From: Sipunculus nudus
Taxonomy: Eukaryota > Annelida > Sipuncula > Golfingiida > Sipunculidae
Length of the DNA stretch: 64,000 nucleotides
Direction of reading: 5' to 3'
Assembly (NCBI GenBank): GCA_026874595.1
Contig: CM049316.1
Coordinates: forward strand, 8,322,339 to 8,386,338
The notes under the pieces are model-generated. The model was not told the DNA's origin, did not search any database, and worked only from the letters and a program-made list of their open reading frames with translations. Of the stretch, positions 27,401-42,400 are shown one piece after another (within the stretch, counting starts at the first letter, position 1; each line of letters opens with the position of its first letter). Both the position numbers and the translations under genes were made by a program.

Positions 27401-30400
27401 GAAACTTTTAACAGTCTGTGAACATTTTATGCTTTTTGACCATTCTTAAAGTAATTGGATTGTGTTGTAATGTGGTTTAATGAGTTTCCTTAAGGACAAC
27501 CACCTGTGCTTTTACAACAACCTTTGTAACAATTGATATAAGCGATGACTTGTAGGCATACTTGTAGAAGGTCTGATGATCCTTGGATTAAACAGTCTCA
27601 CAGTCCTGGGAGAGTATTATGATATATCTGTAGACAACGATGTAGACCTGCTGGATGTTCATCTATATACAGTGGAGCCTGACTCATAGACCACCTTTCT
27701 AATAAGACCACCTGTCTATTAAGACCACCCTTGAGTGAACTGAAAAAAGTTGACATGTCTGATAAGACCCCTTGCAAATTAAGACCAGTTCAGCCAGTCT
27801 CACAGTTGGTCCTATGACACAGGTTTCACTGTGCACACACGTGTTTACTTGTATTTAGTCCACTTGTTAATATTTTGTTTCTTTGTCTTTTCATGAAATT
27901 AACAGATGAAGAACCAAAAAGGGTAAGTATTCTAAAAATTCACTCTTTATATAAGATTGTTTTATTTATGATGAAGATAGTAATTGTAATGGGAGGAACA
28001 AAAAACAGCCTCAGCAAGAATTTAAATGTGACAGTCAACAAGAGCATAGGACCAACAATTTAGTGTCTGTTAATGTGCATATCTTTTTGTGGCTCAGCTC
28101 TTTAGCACCTAGCTCATGGCTTAATCCCAGAGGTTACTGTGTTAGGGAGAGCTATTGATTAGTTCACTGTTTACTAGCAGTAAAGCTAAAACCGATCTCT
28201 TCCTCATGCGATAAACCCAGTAATAAAGCACCTGTCATTGATGATGCACTTTGTCTGACATGTTAAATATACTTCTTTAGCCTAGCACTTCCATGTTGTT
28301 ATGCCTTTACCAAAAGTATAGTGTTCTCTGGGCACCCTAGCTTAGGCCAGATTTTTTGTTTGTTTATGAACATTCCTTCTTCAAATTTCCTGAAATCAAA
28401 AAAGAAAAAAAAAATAAACTTTAAAAATCATATTTAATGGCTTGGCTATATAGAGGGACACATGTACCTGTATGTACCACTAATAACTATACAGAGTATA
28501 TTTATACAGACCCAGAGCAGTAAATATTTAGTCCTAATGTTGTTTTTCGATTGCTTGTTTAATTGATATTTAAGTGGATCATGGGTTTCTTGTTTCAGAG
28601 GTGCAATTTATATAAATTTTATAGAATTGTTTAACAGTTTAAACTTTTTAACCTTTTTCTTATATTCTCCAACCCACAGCTCCTTCTCAAAATGTATTTT
28701 TAAATAAAAGTCTGACCTTTGCTGTTTCTCTATTTCATTCTGTATGTTACACAGAGTTGATCTTCCCAAATCCAAACCACACTAAACATTATATTTTTGT
28801 TTGCCTGTGGACAAGGTTCCTGTATTTGAGAGGTTACCAACTTCTGGTTAAACACACAGGAACCATAGCATGTGTGCATGAGTAATTAGTTTCACCCTGA
28901 TGTAAAGATATATTATATATTAATGAAGAATTATTTTCAAGGTGGAGTGCCACCTTGAGTAATAAAAAAAAGTAAATAAATAACTTGTTATGCAGTTGTT
29001 TTTTTATCCCCAATACCATGACATTTTATTGACACCTAAACTAGCAATATGTTTATTTTAATTAAATATTTCTTCCATACTGATGCCATGTAAATTTATT
29101 TTTCAGTTTTCCTTTGACTACTCATACTGGTGAGTACATTTTATTTTCTTGGTTACTTAGAAGTAGATTGTTCCTTGTCAATTCCAGATACAAATATTTA
29201 AAATAAATATGTTCTTCCAATTCCATTTCTGGTTTAATTAACAATATGTGAGCTTTACTAATGATGGAAATCTTGGAAGTGATAGCACAAGCATTTTATA
29301 AGAATGTCTTTCCTGTTCCAGAAGTTACGGGAGGAATGAACTTGTGTTTTGTGTAATTTGTATAAATGTATGACTGTTTTCCTGTCCTTAAATATGATCA
29401 GTTAAGGCAGTTTCCATAGCATTGTTTTTAAATATGTTTTGATGATCTAAAGAAATAAGAACAAAACCTTGCTTATGATCCAGATCTGCAGTAGATACAA
29501 TACCAAATTCTGATTGGCCAAAATAAGGACCTGCAGTGCAGGATTGGCGGCTTTTGTGTAGGATCAAGGATGGGTGCCTGGCTGATGCTAGCGCAAAATC
29601 TACCCGAGTGTCACATAAAACCCCTTTTCTTTGCATGAAAAGTAGAAATCAAGCAGACTCGGGAGAGAGTTTGTTTTTGAGATACAGTATGTACTTAAAC
29701 TAACAGACTTTTCCACAGTCCACCTGCCCAACATAACCCTACATGCTGTGTCTGACAGCCGTGACTGGCTAACAGTTTTGTATGTTCACAAAGTTCTAAA
29801 CAAACAGGAATAACAGAGATGTAGTGAAGAGTTTACTGTGATACATGAAACGTTTAATCTATTTGATGGATTATCTTCTTTAATATGGTTACTTGCATGC
29901 TATTTTTTAATACCAAACTGAACTAATTACCAGTTTGCAATAAGCACTGAGTTTGCTGGTTATAATTTTGATAACTTTGCTACATTGACCACATGACATC
30001 AGTGTGTCAGCGACAGCATTAATCTATTAATAACCTATGACCACCTCAGTGTGCTTAATTCAGGAAGCTACTCACTCTCAGGTTTTTAAAACTCAGCTGT
30101 GTAATAGATGCTCACTTAAAAATGTACAGAAATTTACATACTAGAGAAAATTCATTCATTAGCTCAGCTGACTATAAGTCATCTGAGCTATAGTCATGGT
30201 CCATTGTCCGTCGTCTGTCCGTCTGTCTGTCTGTCCGTCTGGATGTCCGTCCGTAAGACTGGCACGTTTCGACACTGTTGGACCTACGAATCTGAATTTC
30301 GTCATACAGTTAGATGTCCCCATAATCTCCTACCAAGCCAAAAATTGGGTCAATAGGACTTCGTTCCTTTGAGATATTAAGGAAAAACCTCAATTTTTTA

Positions 30401-33400
30401 TTAGAAATCTATTTTCACACTTCAGGACTGCCTAATATCAAAACCACTCATCTGGTTTTCTTCATATTTACCATAAATATTCCTCTATATAGTTCCTATG
30501 TACATGCCAGATATTAAGTCAGTATTATATAATTTAAAAAAGTTATGGGCCAAAACATAATGGACTTTGTAAAAAAATCAGGAAGATATTTGGTCACTTA
30601 AGACCAAAAGTGTTAAAGGTAGAGACTTTTTTCCAGTAATACAACTTTAATTAATCAAAATTTAATTGTATACCAAAAATAAGATCAAAATTTGTTAAAT
30701 TTTTTTAAATATTGGCAAAAATATAAAATTGGTACCTTAAATTTTGCCCAACTTTGGCCATGGCACGTTTTTTTCCTGTAAGTACTGTGGATTTAATTTT
30801 CACACAATGTATACATAAGGATTTAATCTGTTAAAATCTGAAATTTGAAAACAAAAGCTGCAAAATTAGGCTAGTTATTGAAATTTTTGGGAGGCTCTTG
30901 TTGTATTCCCTTACATTGTCAAGCATTCCACTTTGATGACTGTAGGTCATTCAGTGCACATCTCTATGCTCCCCAGGCTGTTGACATAATTTTAGATGTC
31001 CCCAAAATCTCCTACCATACCGAAAATTGGGTCATTAGGACTTTGTTCCTTCGAGATATTAAGGAAAAAAAACTCCGTTTTCCATAAAAAAAAGCCACTG
31101 TTACACTTCAAGGCTGCCTAATATCAAAACCACTGATCTGTTTTTGATCGTATTTAGTATTCACATTCTTATATACATTTTCTATGAACATACCAAAAAT
31201 TAGGTCAGTATTGGGTATTATTTTGAAGTTATGGGCCAAAACATAATGCAATTTTTTAAAAAATCAGGAAATATATTTACTCACATGAGAATTGCTGAAC
31301 CTAGAGACTTTTTTCAGGAATATAACTTTATTTAATCAAGATTCAATTGTTTACCCAAAATTAGATCTGAATTTTGCAAATTTTTCAAGTTATAAGCAGA
31401 AATAAAAAATCAATACCTTAAATTTTGTCCAACTTTGGCACTGTTGATTTAATTTTCCCAGCATATCTGCATAAGGATTTAATATTTTAAAATCTGAACT
31501 TTCAAAAGAAATTGATTGGAATGAATAGCTTTGATTCATGTTTTCATACACCATGTCAAGTGTTGTTTACATCTAGCCCACCTAGTAGTACAGCCTTCAC
31601 TTGCATTATGTAACTCACCCCAGGCAGCTTACCTTGGCCCAGCTTGGCCACTACTAGCAAGCTTCCCCTCTGCCCTGCACTCCCCCCCCCCCCCCCCAGC
31701 TGGTGCATAAACTAGATGAATGTTATAATTTTTTGTATTTGATTCATTCTTATTCTAGGTTATGCTACATTTTAGATTTTGTATTTTACCACCAGGGTTA
31801 CAATGATTAAAGTGCACATTTAATTTTGTCCAAAAAGTGGTTTATTGCTATATGAAAGTGTGGATGTTCATCAGATAAGTAATTCTTTACTTTAGAAGAG
31901 TAAAACTTCACCAGGTGTGAATTTGACTATTAATTAGCTGAGATAGTAATCAGCACAATGATGTTGTTTGTCCCTCATTCAACTAACAGTGTGTATACTT
32001 TATTTTGAAAAGATGGTTTTATTTTATCAAATTTACTGAATCTTTTATTTCAGTAATTAAAATTAAGCATGTACTAAAAATTTCAATGTACAAAACTTTT
32101 TAATAGTAATTCAAGGAATAATCTTGAAGATGCCATGTTGTGGCATTATTTTCTTTTAATTCAGTTTAAACATATGCGATTTAAAAATAATAAATTATAT
32201 GTGTATGCATAATATGACCTGATATGATCTACACTCTGGATAAATTATGATTGCAACTTAGAATTCTGACATTTAAACTTATATTTTCAGATTTTTTTAT
32301 TACAGATTTATAAATAAAAAAAAAATTAATCTGATAGAAACTTTTAATGGAATAAGTGGATATGCTAAAAAAAAATAGGCTTAAATATCAACTTAAATAC
32401 AGTATTGGGTTGAAAGTAAAATGAAGGTATTAGTCCATTTTTTCCACTTGCCTGTCCATCTGTAAATTTTTCATATGCATCACAGTATCTCAAAACTTTT
32501 ACTGTTTTTCTTCATGACAGTCTTTTCAGAGTATTAGTTTTGCAGTCATAAATTTAGAACTTTACTATAACCAAGTAGAAGGACCCTTTTCCTCTTAGCT
32601 TCTCATATGCTTATATATATGAAAAATATTACAATAGAATATTTTGCTTATTTTGCGTTTGCCAAAATACCAAACTTCAGCTGAGCACAGTGACCCATGG
32701 GTCCCTTATTTTATTTTACTCTGTCACAAAAAATCGTCACCATAAAAAATTTACTGATACCCTTATAGTATTTACCTGTTCAATATTAAACCTGATACAG
32801 ACATAAGTTTGTTGAAAGGAGGTTTTTTATTACATTACTTTATCAATTTACTCCTGACTAACATAATACAGTAAATATCTATATTCCTTGGTTACCCTTT
32901 TTCATCACCATGGCAGACTATTGAATTGGCCTCGTATTGCGTCAGTATATTTTATGCTTCAGCGATATATGATCCAGTATAACCTGGTGACATTCATATG
33001 ATCTCTGTTTACACATTCCAGACCTAAACACAATAACAATTACAAGGTAATGGCCTTGGGTAAAGGATTATGTAGAAAAATTGTACAGTAAGCAGTATAT
33101 CAATCCAGATAGTGGTACAAGGGGCCCAGTATCTGAAAAATGGAGGAAGCGTCTTTGTTTAACACAAAAAGGCTGTATGAAATGAGTTTAATAGTTTCAT
33201 GGCAAACTATTCATTGGTTGTTTTTCCATCCTGTTGACCCAGACATTATTTGTAACGACCTGTTCCTTTGTTAGAAATCTTGAAATATAGATTACTTCCC
33301 CGAGCAAAGTTTGTTATAATGTCAGCTTAACAGTATACCTAAGGACAAGGTTGATCAATACATTAATGTTTGACTGATTGTATTTTGCATGAAGGGAAAT

Positions 33401-36400
33401 CAATGTTGCATAAAATCTTTCAGATACAGTGTAACCCATGATTACCACTATTGGACTGACCAAAGTGGTTGTAATTTGGGGGTGGTCATATTTGTGAAAT
33501 TCTAAGTTAGATAAATCATATATTTGGGGCCAAGAAAAGTGGTCATAATTGTGGGGGTGGTCACATTTGTGGGGTGGTCACAAGGCTGGGTTCCAATGTA
33601 CAGTTTTACTAGCTGCTATATGTGATGTTTTCATAATAGGTTGACTATAACCAGTAAATGATCATTATACAATTATTTTTATAGCAAATGGCCACAAAAT
33701 GAAACCATTTTAATGGCAAGATTTTTCTTTCAACTACAATGTTCTCAGCCTTGACTGCTCTCACCAAGTATTTTATATTTTGTTTATCAGGGGCAGACAC
33801 AGTTTTTGAGAAGGGAGAGGGGAGGGGGGGGGATGCATAGGGCTGGGGTAAGGGAAGAGGTCAACCTCATATTGTAGAAACATTTAGAAGAATGTAGGTT
33901 GTACTGGCACAGTCTGAGCTATACATTATGAAGCAAAGTCTGGTTCTGTTTTCTGTATTAAGCACTTTTGTTCTATTTCTACAGTTATAGACTGTCATTA
34001 AAGGGGGTGGGGCATGTGCCCAAATCTGCTCTTGTGTCTGTATGCAATAGAAATCAACAGATACAAACATTAAGGGAATATTCCAATACTGTCATTTTGA
34101 CACAATTACTATTTACATTTTAAATAAAAGTTAATAAAACATAAGCATAGGATAGTGTTCCTTCAAAAAATTGATTCATATGCATAAATTAAATAATTAT
34201 TTTTGTATTTATTTATTGAATTAAAATAATGTGATGTGCTTTTTTGTGTTACATTTTTACAACATTTATCTCGACTGAACAATTCTTGAAACATGAATGT
34301 GAGCCAGTAAGGTTGGCTGATCAGTAAAGCAGTTAACATATTGTGTTTGCTAAACATAATTGTCACATTTTCACATGTAAACATTTAAATGACCACAATG
34401 AAGTATCTAAATAAGCAGGAGTGTTAACTATCAGCCAGGTTATTGTCTCGGCCAATACAACACATAGCATGACACAGACATACCTCATAAATAGTCTTAA
34501 TATAATGTGAACATTCACAGCATTAATAATCCCTAGTAACACTTGAACAAATTCTGGATACCCACAGTTATGCAATGTTTCAGTACCTCCCAGGTTCCCA
34601 AGGAACCAGCCTACTTCAGCCCTCCATGAAAAACATGTTGTGTAATGATGAGAGAACTACTTAGAGTTTGTGACAACTGTTTATTATGGCTACTTATTTG
34701 TTACAAGCTCCATGTGTTTTCTTCCTGGTAGCAGAAGTGTTTGTTTTTTTCTCCCTCTTAAAGGTCTGTAACCTTAACTTAGCAATAACTTATCTCAAGG
34801 AGGCTATAAACATGTTATTAAGACCTTTGTTTCAAGCTTCTGCTGGGTTACTTAACTTGCAGTTTATTTGTACTTGTAAATTTCTTGGCAATCTCTTAAT
34901 ATATCTGGGCATATAGGAAGAGTATTATGGTATACCCACCCTCTGTACGTCTGTTAACTTTAAGTGTCGCCACAATAACTTACCAGGCTTTGATGAATTT
35001 TCATGAAACTCATTATACTGTCCACACTTGCTTATATCATGCTGGCATCTATCATAATTATATCCTAATTCTGTATTATTTAGGCAAAAAAAAATTCCTG
35101 GTGCTGACTGCTGTGACCTTGACTTATGCTCTCAAGGTCAAGTCACAGTAGACTTTGGGCATTGTTTGTTTGTTAGCAAGATAGCACCAAGGGTTTTGCC
35201 TGTATTTTAGGGGAAGGCATCGACTAATAACTTCCTTGAACTGATTAGCCTATTGTTGACCTTGACCCATATTTGTGCAATTTATTAGCACTTTCGATTT
35301 CTAACCAATGGCTAAATATAAAAAATGGTTTAAGGTTTATCTAAGGCATACTGTCAAATATTCTTGTATATCAGTATTGCATAATACTGATACGTCTTAT
35401 GGGGTAGGAAAGGGTGTTTTTATGACTTGACATATATTTAAGGATTGTTTCAATATTTCATTATTTAAAATCTAAAATATCTTCAGGAACAAATGAACAT
35501 CCCAGTTTCTACAAATTCTAGGTTATTTCTAGGCAGGTACATACAAAATTTCTTGTCCAAGCTGTGGCACAATTATTCTATCAGTGTAAGGTTGTCTTCA
35601 TCATCATTATTCTGTTGACAGTGCCACCTGTAGGACATGGGCTGAAACTTTTAAAAGTCTGTAGTTGTCTAGGAAAGTTAATGAACATTTGTGTAACTCA
35701 ACAACAATATTAGAATGGCTGTATTATTAATTAACAAACTATCATTAATTTAAATATTGGGATGTTGACTTTTCATTGTTTAGGAATTGAATAAATTTAA
35801 AATTAGGGTTTTACACAATATATTGATAGATATGAGAGGACTGATACCATTATTGATGGCTTTTGCTGTGTACATTGGTGAACATCTTTATCTTTGCTTA
35901 GTAATGGCTGCAGGGCTGTAAGATGCTGTGATTTAAATGTATTAACCAGCACTGTTGTCTGGGTTTAAGCAGGTACTCAAAGCTTCGAGAACACAAAATC
36001 AAATCTCAGCCAAGGAGCAGTGAGTTTTATGGTTGCTCCAAAGTGTGCATGCTGCATGCCTAATGGGAATGCTGTGCCCCATGATTGTGTATCACTCACA
36101 AATGAGTGTGATTTTCAGTTAGTGATGGTCTCTGGCTGAAGTTATGGCTCTGAAAAATGTAACATCACATATGGTCAGTTGAAACATCACATGATCAGTA
36201 TGTAACATCACATGATCAGTATGTAAAATGGTAAGTTGTCCACATGCAGGCATGGTTGACAAAACATGGTTTTAAATTAAATAACTCCAGAAGGGTCAGT
36301 TTGTGTGTACAGAGTACACTGAAGCAGTACCATTGCAAAGTTGGGTAATCTTGAAGAGACAGTATGCACCGTGAATTATTACCTGTGCTATCTGAAGGCC

Positions 36401-39400
36401 AGGTAATTACCATAGAATAGCCGCAGACCCTGTGTAGATGTCAGTGACAGATGACAAGGAGGATTAGCTGACTGAAGATCTGACCTCAGCAGGAACATCA
36501 TGTGAGGTCACAGAAGATAAGCATGACCCGGCTGACATATATACACTTCATTATCAAACACGCACCAGTAAGATGTAAGGTGCATTGTTCAGGCCTATGG
36601 AAAACCCCATTGTGATCATAAAGCTGTTACATAGGTGTTAGGTACAGATAATAATCAATTGTCAACAAATTTTTTTTCTGAGAGTTAATTAAAAGTTTCA
36701 TTTTTATCAGGTTATAAAGTAATTGAGAATAACTGTTTGTCTACATGTTTCCTCAAATTAAACTATGCCAGAATTCTGAAATGCAGTCAAAAGGAACATA
36801 AAAAATGATAATTAAACATTGAAAATAAAAAAAGATTTGTATTAATGGTTTGCCAATTACATTAACTGATTATATCAGTTATTGGTCATTTTCTTTCATA
36901 ATCATTTAAATCAGTTTGATTTTTGCATAATTGATTATCACAAATGATTATGTGTGCACATCCAAAGACATATTATCCCAATGACATTCTTATTCTGTCA
37001 GTGATATAAGAAAAATGGAGAACGATACAGCAAACAGCATTAAACTTAACCATGTGCAATGAATGTATCAACAACCTGTCCATTACCTTGACCTGTCAGT
37101 CAGACTGAATTTATTTGATCAATATATTAAGTTTAAATCCATACAGCAGATTTCTCACTTATGTAGAAGTACTTAAAATAATTGATTAATAATCCATCAT
37201 TTGTTGTTTTTAATCTTTCAGTCATCTAATCTGATTTTACAACCGATTCCTATGTCTAGTTTATATAACATAACTACATGAACATTCACTAACTCCTCTC
37301 TGTGTATGAAAAAATACTGATCTTTCTACTTTCTTCTTTATGGTATACAGCCCATTGTAACTTAAATTAGGCCTTGCTTGTGGTTTTATTTTAGATAATT
37401 ATGTATGGACTGATTATTAATTTAATACTTGCTAGGCCGAATTGTCCACTTCCTTAAGTGGCCTGATTAATAAATGTGATGTCTCCATATTTGGCGCAAG
37501 GATCTCACATCCATCCACAATACCAATGTTTACCTTGACTAGGTTCATTACCTGCATATACCTGTCTCCCTAATCTCTAGATGTCAGATGCTCTAGTCGC
37601 TAGTAACAAGTTCTTATTCCATGACTAATAAAAGAAAATGAACAAATGTGCTCCAACAGAGAATATTGTGGATTAATTTCCTCTTACTGCTGTACATTAC
37701 TGTTGTATTGGGTGTAATATTCTGTGGTTCTGGAATAGGTATTAAAACGGGAGCTGAAACATCTCTTTGAAAATACTCTTTCCGTTCTCATTATTTTGAT
37801 AATTAGGTATTAGAGATTAGTATTCCAATATGATTGAACACTCCTGGCACATAAAATTTCAGATAAACCCACTAAAGTATAGAAATTTTGCCTTTAATGG
37901 GCAGTAAAGGCTTTTACCATCAAATAAAAGGATCACCTAAGAGACTTGAGCTCCCGGCACAAAACATTGATAGATCTGTCAATCATTGATCCAAAAAGTC
38001 TTTTAATGGTTGCCTGAGAAACAAACAGGTTTGACTTGAAAGCATGCTTGGGTTTGTTATTAACCAGGTTACCTAGCAACTCTTGTTGAATCATTATTTC
38101 CTGCATTAAACTTCACTTAATAACAACAATGACAGAATTTACAAATTTTTTGATAGATAATCTTCAAGGCTTCATGCTGCTGTGTATTGAAGAGAGTTGA
38201 CATTTAAGAAAAAAGAAATCCCTGGGGAAAGATGAGAACCGTTAGTGGAAGTATGTCCTGGCATTCCCATTAGACTAAGTGACAAAAATTACATGTAATA
38301 CCTGTGAGGTGTTAAAATAGGGGAAGAATTAGAAGTAATCTTTGTGTTTTGTGATTGATCAATAAAGAGTCTCAAAAAAACAATTCCCTCCCAAAAAATC
38401 CTAAATGTATCATAATGAATATCATAATATAAATAATATATTTAAGACAGTGTTTTTGTTAAGACCCAATCACCACTTACCTCCATGCATGTTTTTAATT
38501 TTATTGAAAAATTAGGCATTTATTGCCTGTCAGAATGATATAATATTTTCACTCATTGTTCACTTCTGAAAAACTCTGTGACATGGTGAAAATGGACTCT
38601 TTGTATCCTCATGCATATTCCTCGTCATTTTTTACATGCATCAGAGGGATGCTGAGAAAAGTTTCAGGCAACATTTTCAGGAATAAAAAAGTTGTGTAAG
38701 GCCATAAATGTGATATCAGTTAATTTCCAATAAACAGAGCTGAGTCCCTTATAGTGTCTTCTCTTTCCACTGTTTACAAGATGCCTTAATTTAAGTTTAC
38801 CTAGTCCTGTTGAATTAAGAATAACTTTATTTTACATATTTTCTTTCTCTTACATTATCCATTCTTCTTTTAGCCCAGGATGGTAATGGTGTTTTTGGTA
38901 TATTCTGTAGACTGCATGTACTCTGTAGACTTTTTCCTGAGATCTCTCTATCTTTTTTATGAGAAGACACAGCTACAATTTATTCTAGATGAAGTACCAG
39001 GTATAATGCAACTCATTTGAGTAAATAAAAAGTAAGAAAAAATGGAAGTAATGATTTGTTAATTAATTTCTAAGTGTTAGATTACTGGCATTAGTGTTCC
39101 TTCCTTGTTTGATCTCTCTTTATATAGATTTAGGTTTCTCTGGAGGTTTTTTTTGTTTTAATATTGTTTCTCCATCCAAAACAAGGCAGAAGGATTATAT
39201 TTTATGATTTATTGATCAGGAGAATGAGCAAGATCATAAGGAAACAATATAAAACATCTGTCAGAGTCAAGGCTGTTCATGTTTTAAGATGTTTAATGCG
39301 GTAAGCTGTCTTTCATCAGTATGAAAAAAATACCACTAAAGACTGTCAAGTTGCAAGCTCTTCAGTGTTCTAGCTGTACCACTATTATCTGGTAGTTTCA

Positions 39401-42400
39401 TTTGGTCACATGACTTTGATTGGCAACCGCGGCAGCCGCCACAAACACTAAACAGTAGATGGCTGTGGCTGCCTCACAGGTTCTGTTGTAGGTTACCATG
39501 GCAACATTGATTGTCACTTGTTTCCAGATCAGGGGACAGACTCGTGCTCTGGTCTAATTGATATTCTGTGATACACATTCCATGGTCGTTTGAAAGGTCA
39601 TCTCAGTATACCTGTTGTTTGTGGTGTTTTGTTGACCCTTAAGCCAACCGTGTACTCATCCAGGTGTAATGGTCAGCCGGGATGGTCAGTTTGCTGCGTC
39701 AGTGCTTTACTAGATGAATCAAGTCTGCAGAAGATGTTTGGATTTGAACTTGAAATTAACTTGTGTTTTTAACACATAGTGCTGTAATTGTCTGATTGAT
39801 TGAGTGGTTAAGGTTTTTTAACATCATACACAATTTCAGCTCATTGTGTTCTTACAGGCCTGGCCCCTGTGTTGCTGCTCAAGTAAATTTTCCACGTCAT
39901 CTACCATATTTCTCTTTTGTCCCCCTTTCATAGTAACCATTGGATTAAATTTCCCTGTATTGAACATCTGTATCAATCATACTTTATTGCCTCATTTAGA
40001 AAAAAATGTTGCTGTTTCTGTGTTTGATAAACAGTAACTTTATAAGGCCTTACAGCATTATTTACTGCCAGGTGCTGTCTCATGTGTAACCTTGTTTCCT
40101 TTCTTTGATTTTTCATAGTAATGATTTTTTTGTGTCTGTAACTTTCTGTCCCACGGCAAACACCCTAGGGTTTTACTCATTGATATATATATATATATAT
40201 ATGATATTTTCAAAATATGTGCTTCTTTTTCTTTCATATGTAAAACCATTTGCCTATAGCCCAAGCACTTCAAGTAAACAAGAATATAGCCTTGACAACA
40301 TAACACTCAGGCCACCTAAAATAACTGATAGGGGCCTGTGAGTCATGATGCAAGTCATAAAAGAACACCCATTCTAAGGGTCAGATCAAAATATTTGCTT
40401 TGTGGTAGTATTTGACATAAGAGGCTTATATGGTCATGTAATTTGCTAAATATAAATGAAGAAAAAATGTTGTTACACAAAATTAATGACATTCGTAACC
40501 TCTTTTCCCTAATGGCACCGATTCACACAAAGCTGTCAAGCCACCATGACGGAAGCAGAAAGACAAACTTACTGAGTAAAACCAGCCTCCTTATTAAGAA
40601 TAACTTTACCTTATGTTTTACTTCAGAAAAATGACAGTTTGACAAGCAGATGAAAATGAAAAAATACTGCTAGAAATGGCGTGCACATCTGCATGTACTT
40701 TAATTGATGTGAACCATTAATGCAAGTAGCATGTACTGCCACCCCAACAGTTTATTTAAATTAGATGTTTGGTTGGTAAACTGCAAGAACAAGAATACAG
40801 ACAAATACCAGGAACAGAGACAATAATCGCAGTAAATGCAAGATCAACATTTCATGTGTAGTAAAACATGTGAATAATTTACACTGGGATAACAGAACAC
40901 TGTGGGAAGTGTCATTCATGAAATAAAATGTTAAATATTAATGTGTCTTGAATGTAACATAATTGATAAAGAATCTTAACTGAATTTTGCTGAATAACTG
41001 TTAATAACTGTGAATATAGCTCTAGGTTTATTAAAAGGTTAATAGGATTACTTATGTGTGGTTGATGGATTCTTCTTCCCTTTTTGTTCATTATATTTGA
41101 ACTACATGGACAAATATTTGTAGTTTATCCATAGCAACAGTCTGAAAGCTAAATTGCCTGCTTCAAGCCAAGTGGCACCTTAAGTGTTCTGCATATAGAA
41201 AGTCATTTTCCATTCTCTTCTTTGAAGGGTCTTAACAATGTGAAAAGGTTAACTTACATAATATGGCACTTATTAATTAGGCAAATTCACTGTTTTTATA
41301 AGTAAATTAGAAAAAAAAACATATTTTAGTATTATCTGTATTAATAGTTTAAAAGCTTTTCCATGTAAAACTTTTGCTGAGGTTCCTTCAATATTAATTA
41401 TAATGTGTCACCTTTACCTTGTGATGCAACCTAAGATCCTTGTGTGTACTGGTTTTGAAAGATTAATTACTTTCCTACAACAAATGCAGAATATAAGTTC
41501 AGTGAAAGCATATTTCTTGGAAGAAGGTCCTAAGCACCTTTAGTGATATAATAAAAAACAAATTTGAAATTGTTTCAGTATATAAATACATAATAATTGT
41601 ATTACAGGTCACATGATGGGTTCACTGAGGAAGCAGATGGCATTCTTAAAGCAAATCCTGGCTCCAACTACGCCAGTCAGAGGAAGGTGTTTGATGACTT
41701 GGGACAAGGGGTCCTTAATAATGCATTTGAAGGTAAAAACAGTATATCTACATAAGTGGTCAATAACTAATCATAATTAACTGCCTTAAACAAAGTTCAG
41801 TGAAATCATGCTAACACAACTACCTGCGGAAACAGCCAAAGTAGCCATGTTAGTGGGTTTTTAGCTCAGCTGACTGAAAGTCATCTGAGCTATAGCGATC
41901 ACTCTTGTTTGTCTGGCCATCAGGTTGTCCGGCCAATAACAGGACACAAATCATAACTGTTGAACTTAGAAACTTCTTACTATGCATGAAGGGAGGTCCT
42001 TGAAAAATCTCCTAGGAAACGTGAAATTAGGTCTCTGCTACCCATATCCACTAAGCTATTTGGCTCACAAGTAAGCCCTAGAATAATTTTTGAGACCTTC
42101 AAATGAAGAGGTCATCTGTTAATAGGGCATGTTAATGTTGGACTTAGAATCTTGTAACTTATTATCTAGGGAGGTTTGTGAAAAATATCCTAGAAAACAA
42201 GAAATTAGGTCTCCTTTACCAATATCCTTTGAGCTATTGGCCTCATAAATACCCCCCAGAATAATTATGAATTTGATACAAAAGCTCTAGTGTCTGAATA
42301 ACTAATGCATTGATGGCCATGATTCTTTGCATGGATATTGATCATGGAATGTTTCATCAGTTCTCTCAGACTGGTGGCACCTGTATTTTTTCAATTTTTG

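Larger units (their letters stand above)
13726..27905 (+). other. Kinesin intron 3 (14.2 kb)
   Basis: The intron holds degenerate tandem repeats (13800-14980), an F1 copy (15462-16026), a 45-bp minisatellite-like array (18165-18365), inverted repeat copies (23070-23420 and 24975-25260), a minus-strand SINE head (24605-24680), a 21-bp triplet repeat (25784-25848), and two MITE copies (22185 and 27668). The remainder is AT-rich with no supported exon. Confidence 0.8.
29130..41607 (+). other. Kinesin intron 5 (12.5 kb)
   Basis: Contains a long F1 copy (30161-32712), a MITE (33425-33602), a 22-bp short tandem repeat (36159-36228), a SINE-like segment (about 36040-36110) and an AT microsatellite (40181-40202). 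The rest is AT-rich and no further exon could be supported on either strand. Confidence 0.8.

Noticed and set aside
36216-36413. Minus-strand ORFs of 60-100 codons throughout introns 3 and 5
   Set aside because: They lack splice-consistent neighbours, known motifs or conservation-like codon patterns; this length is expected by chance in 64 kb.
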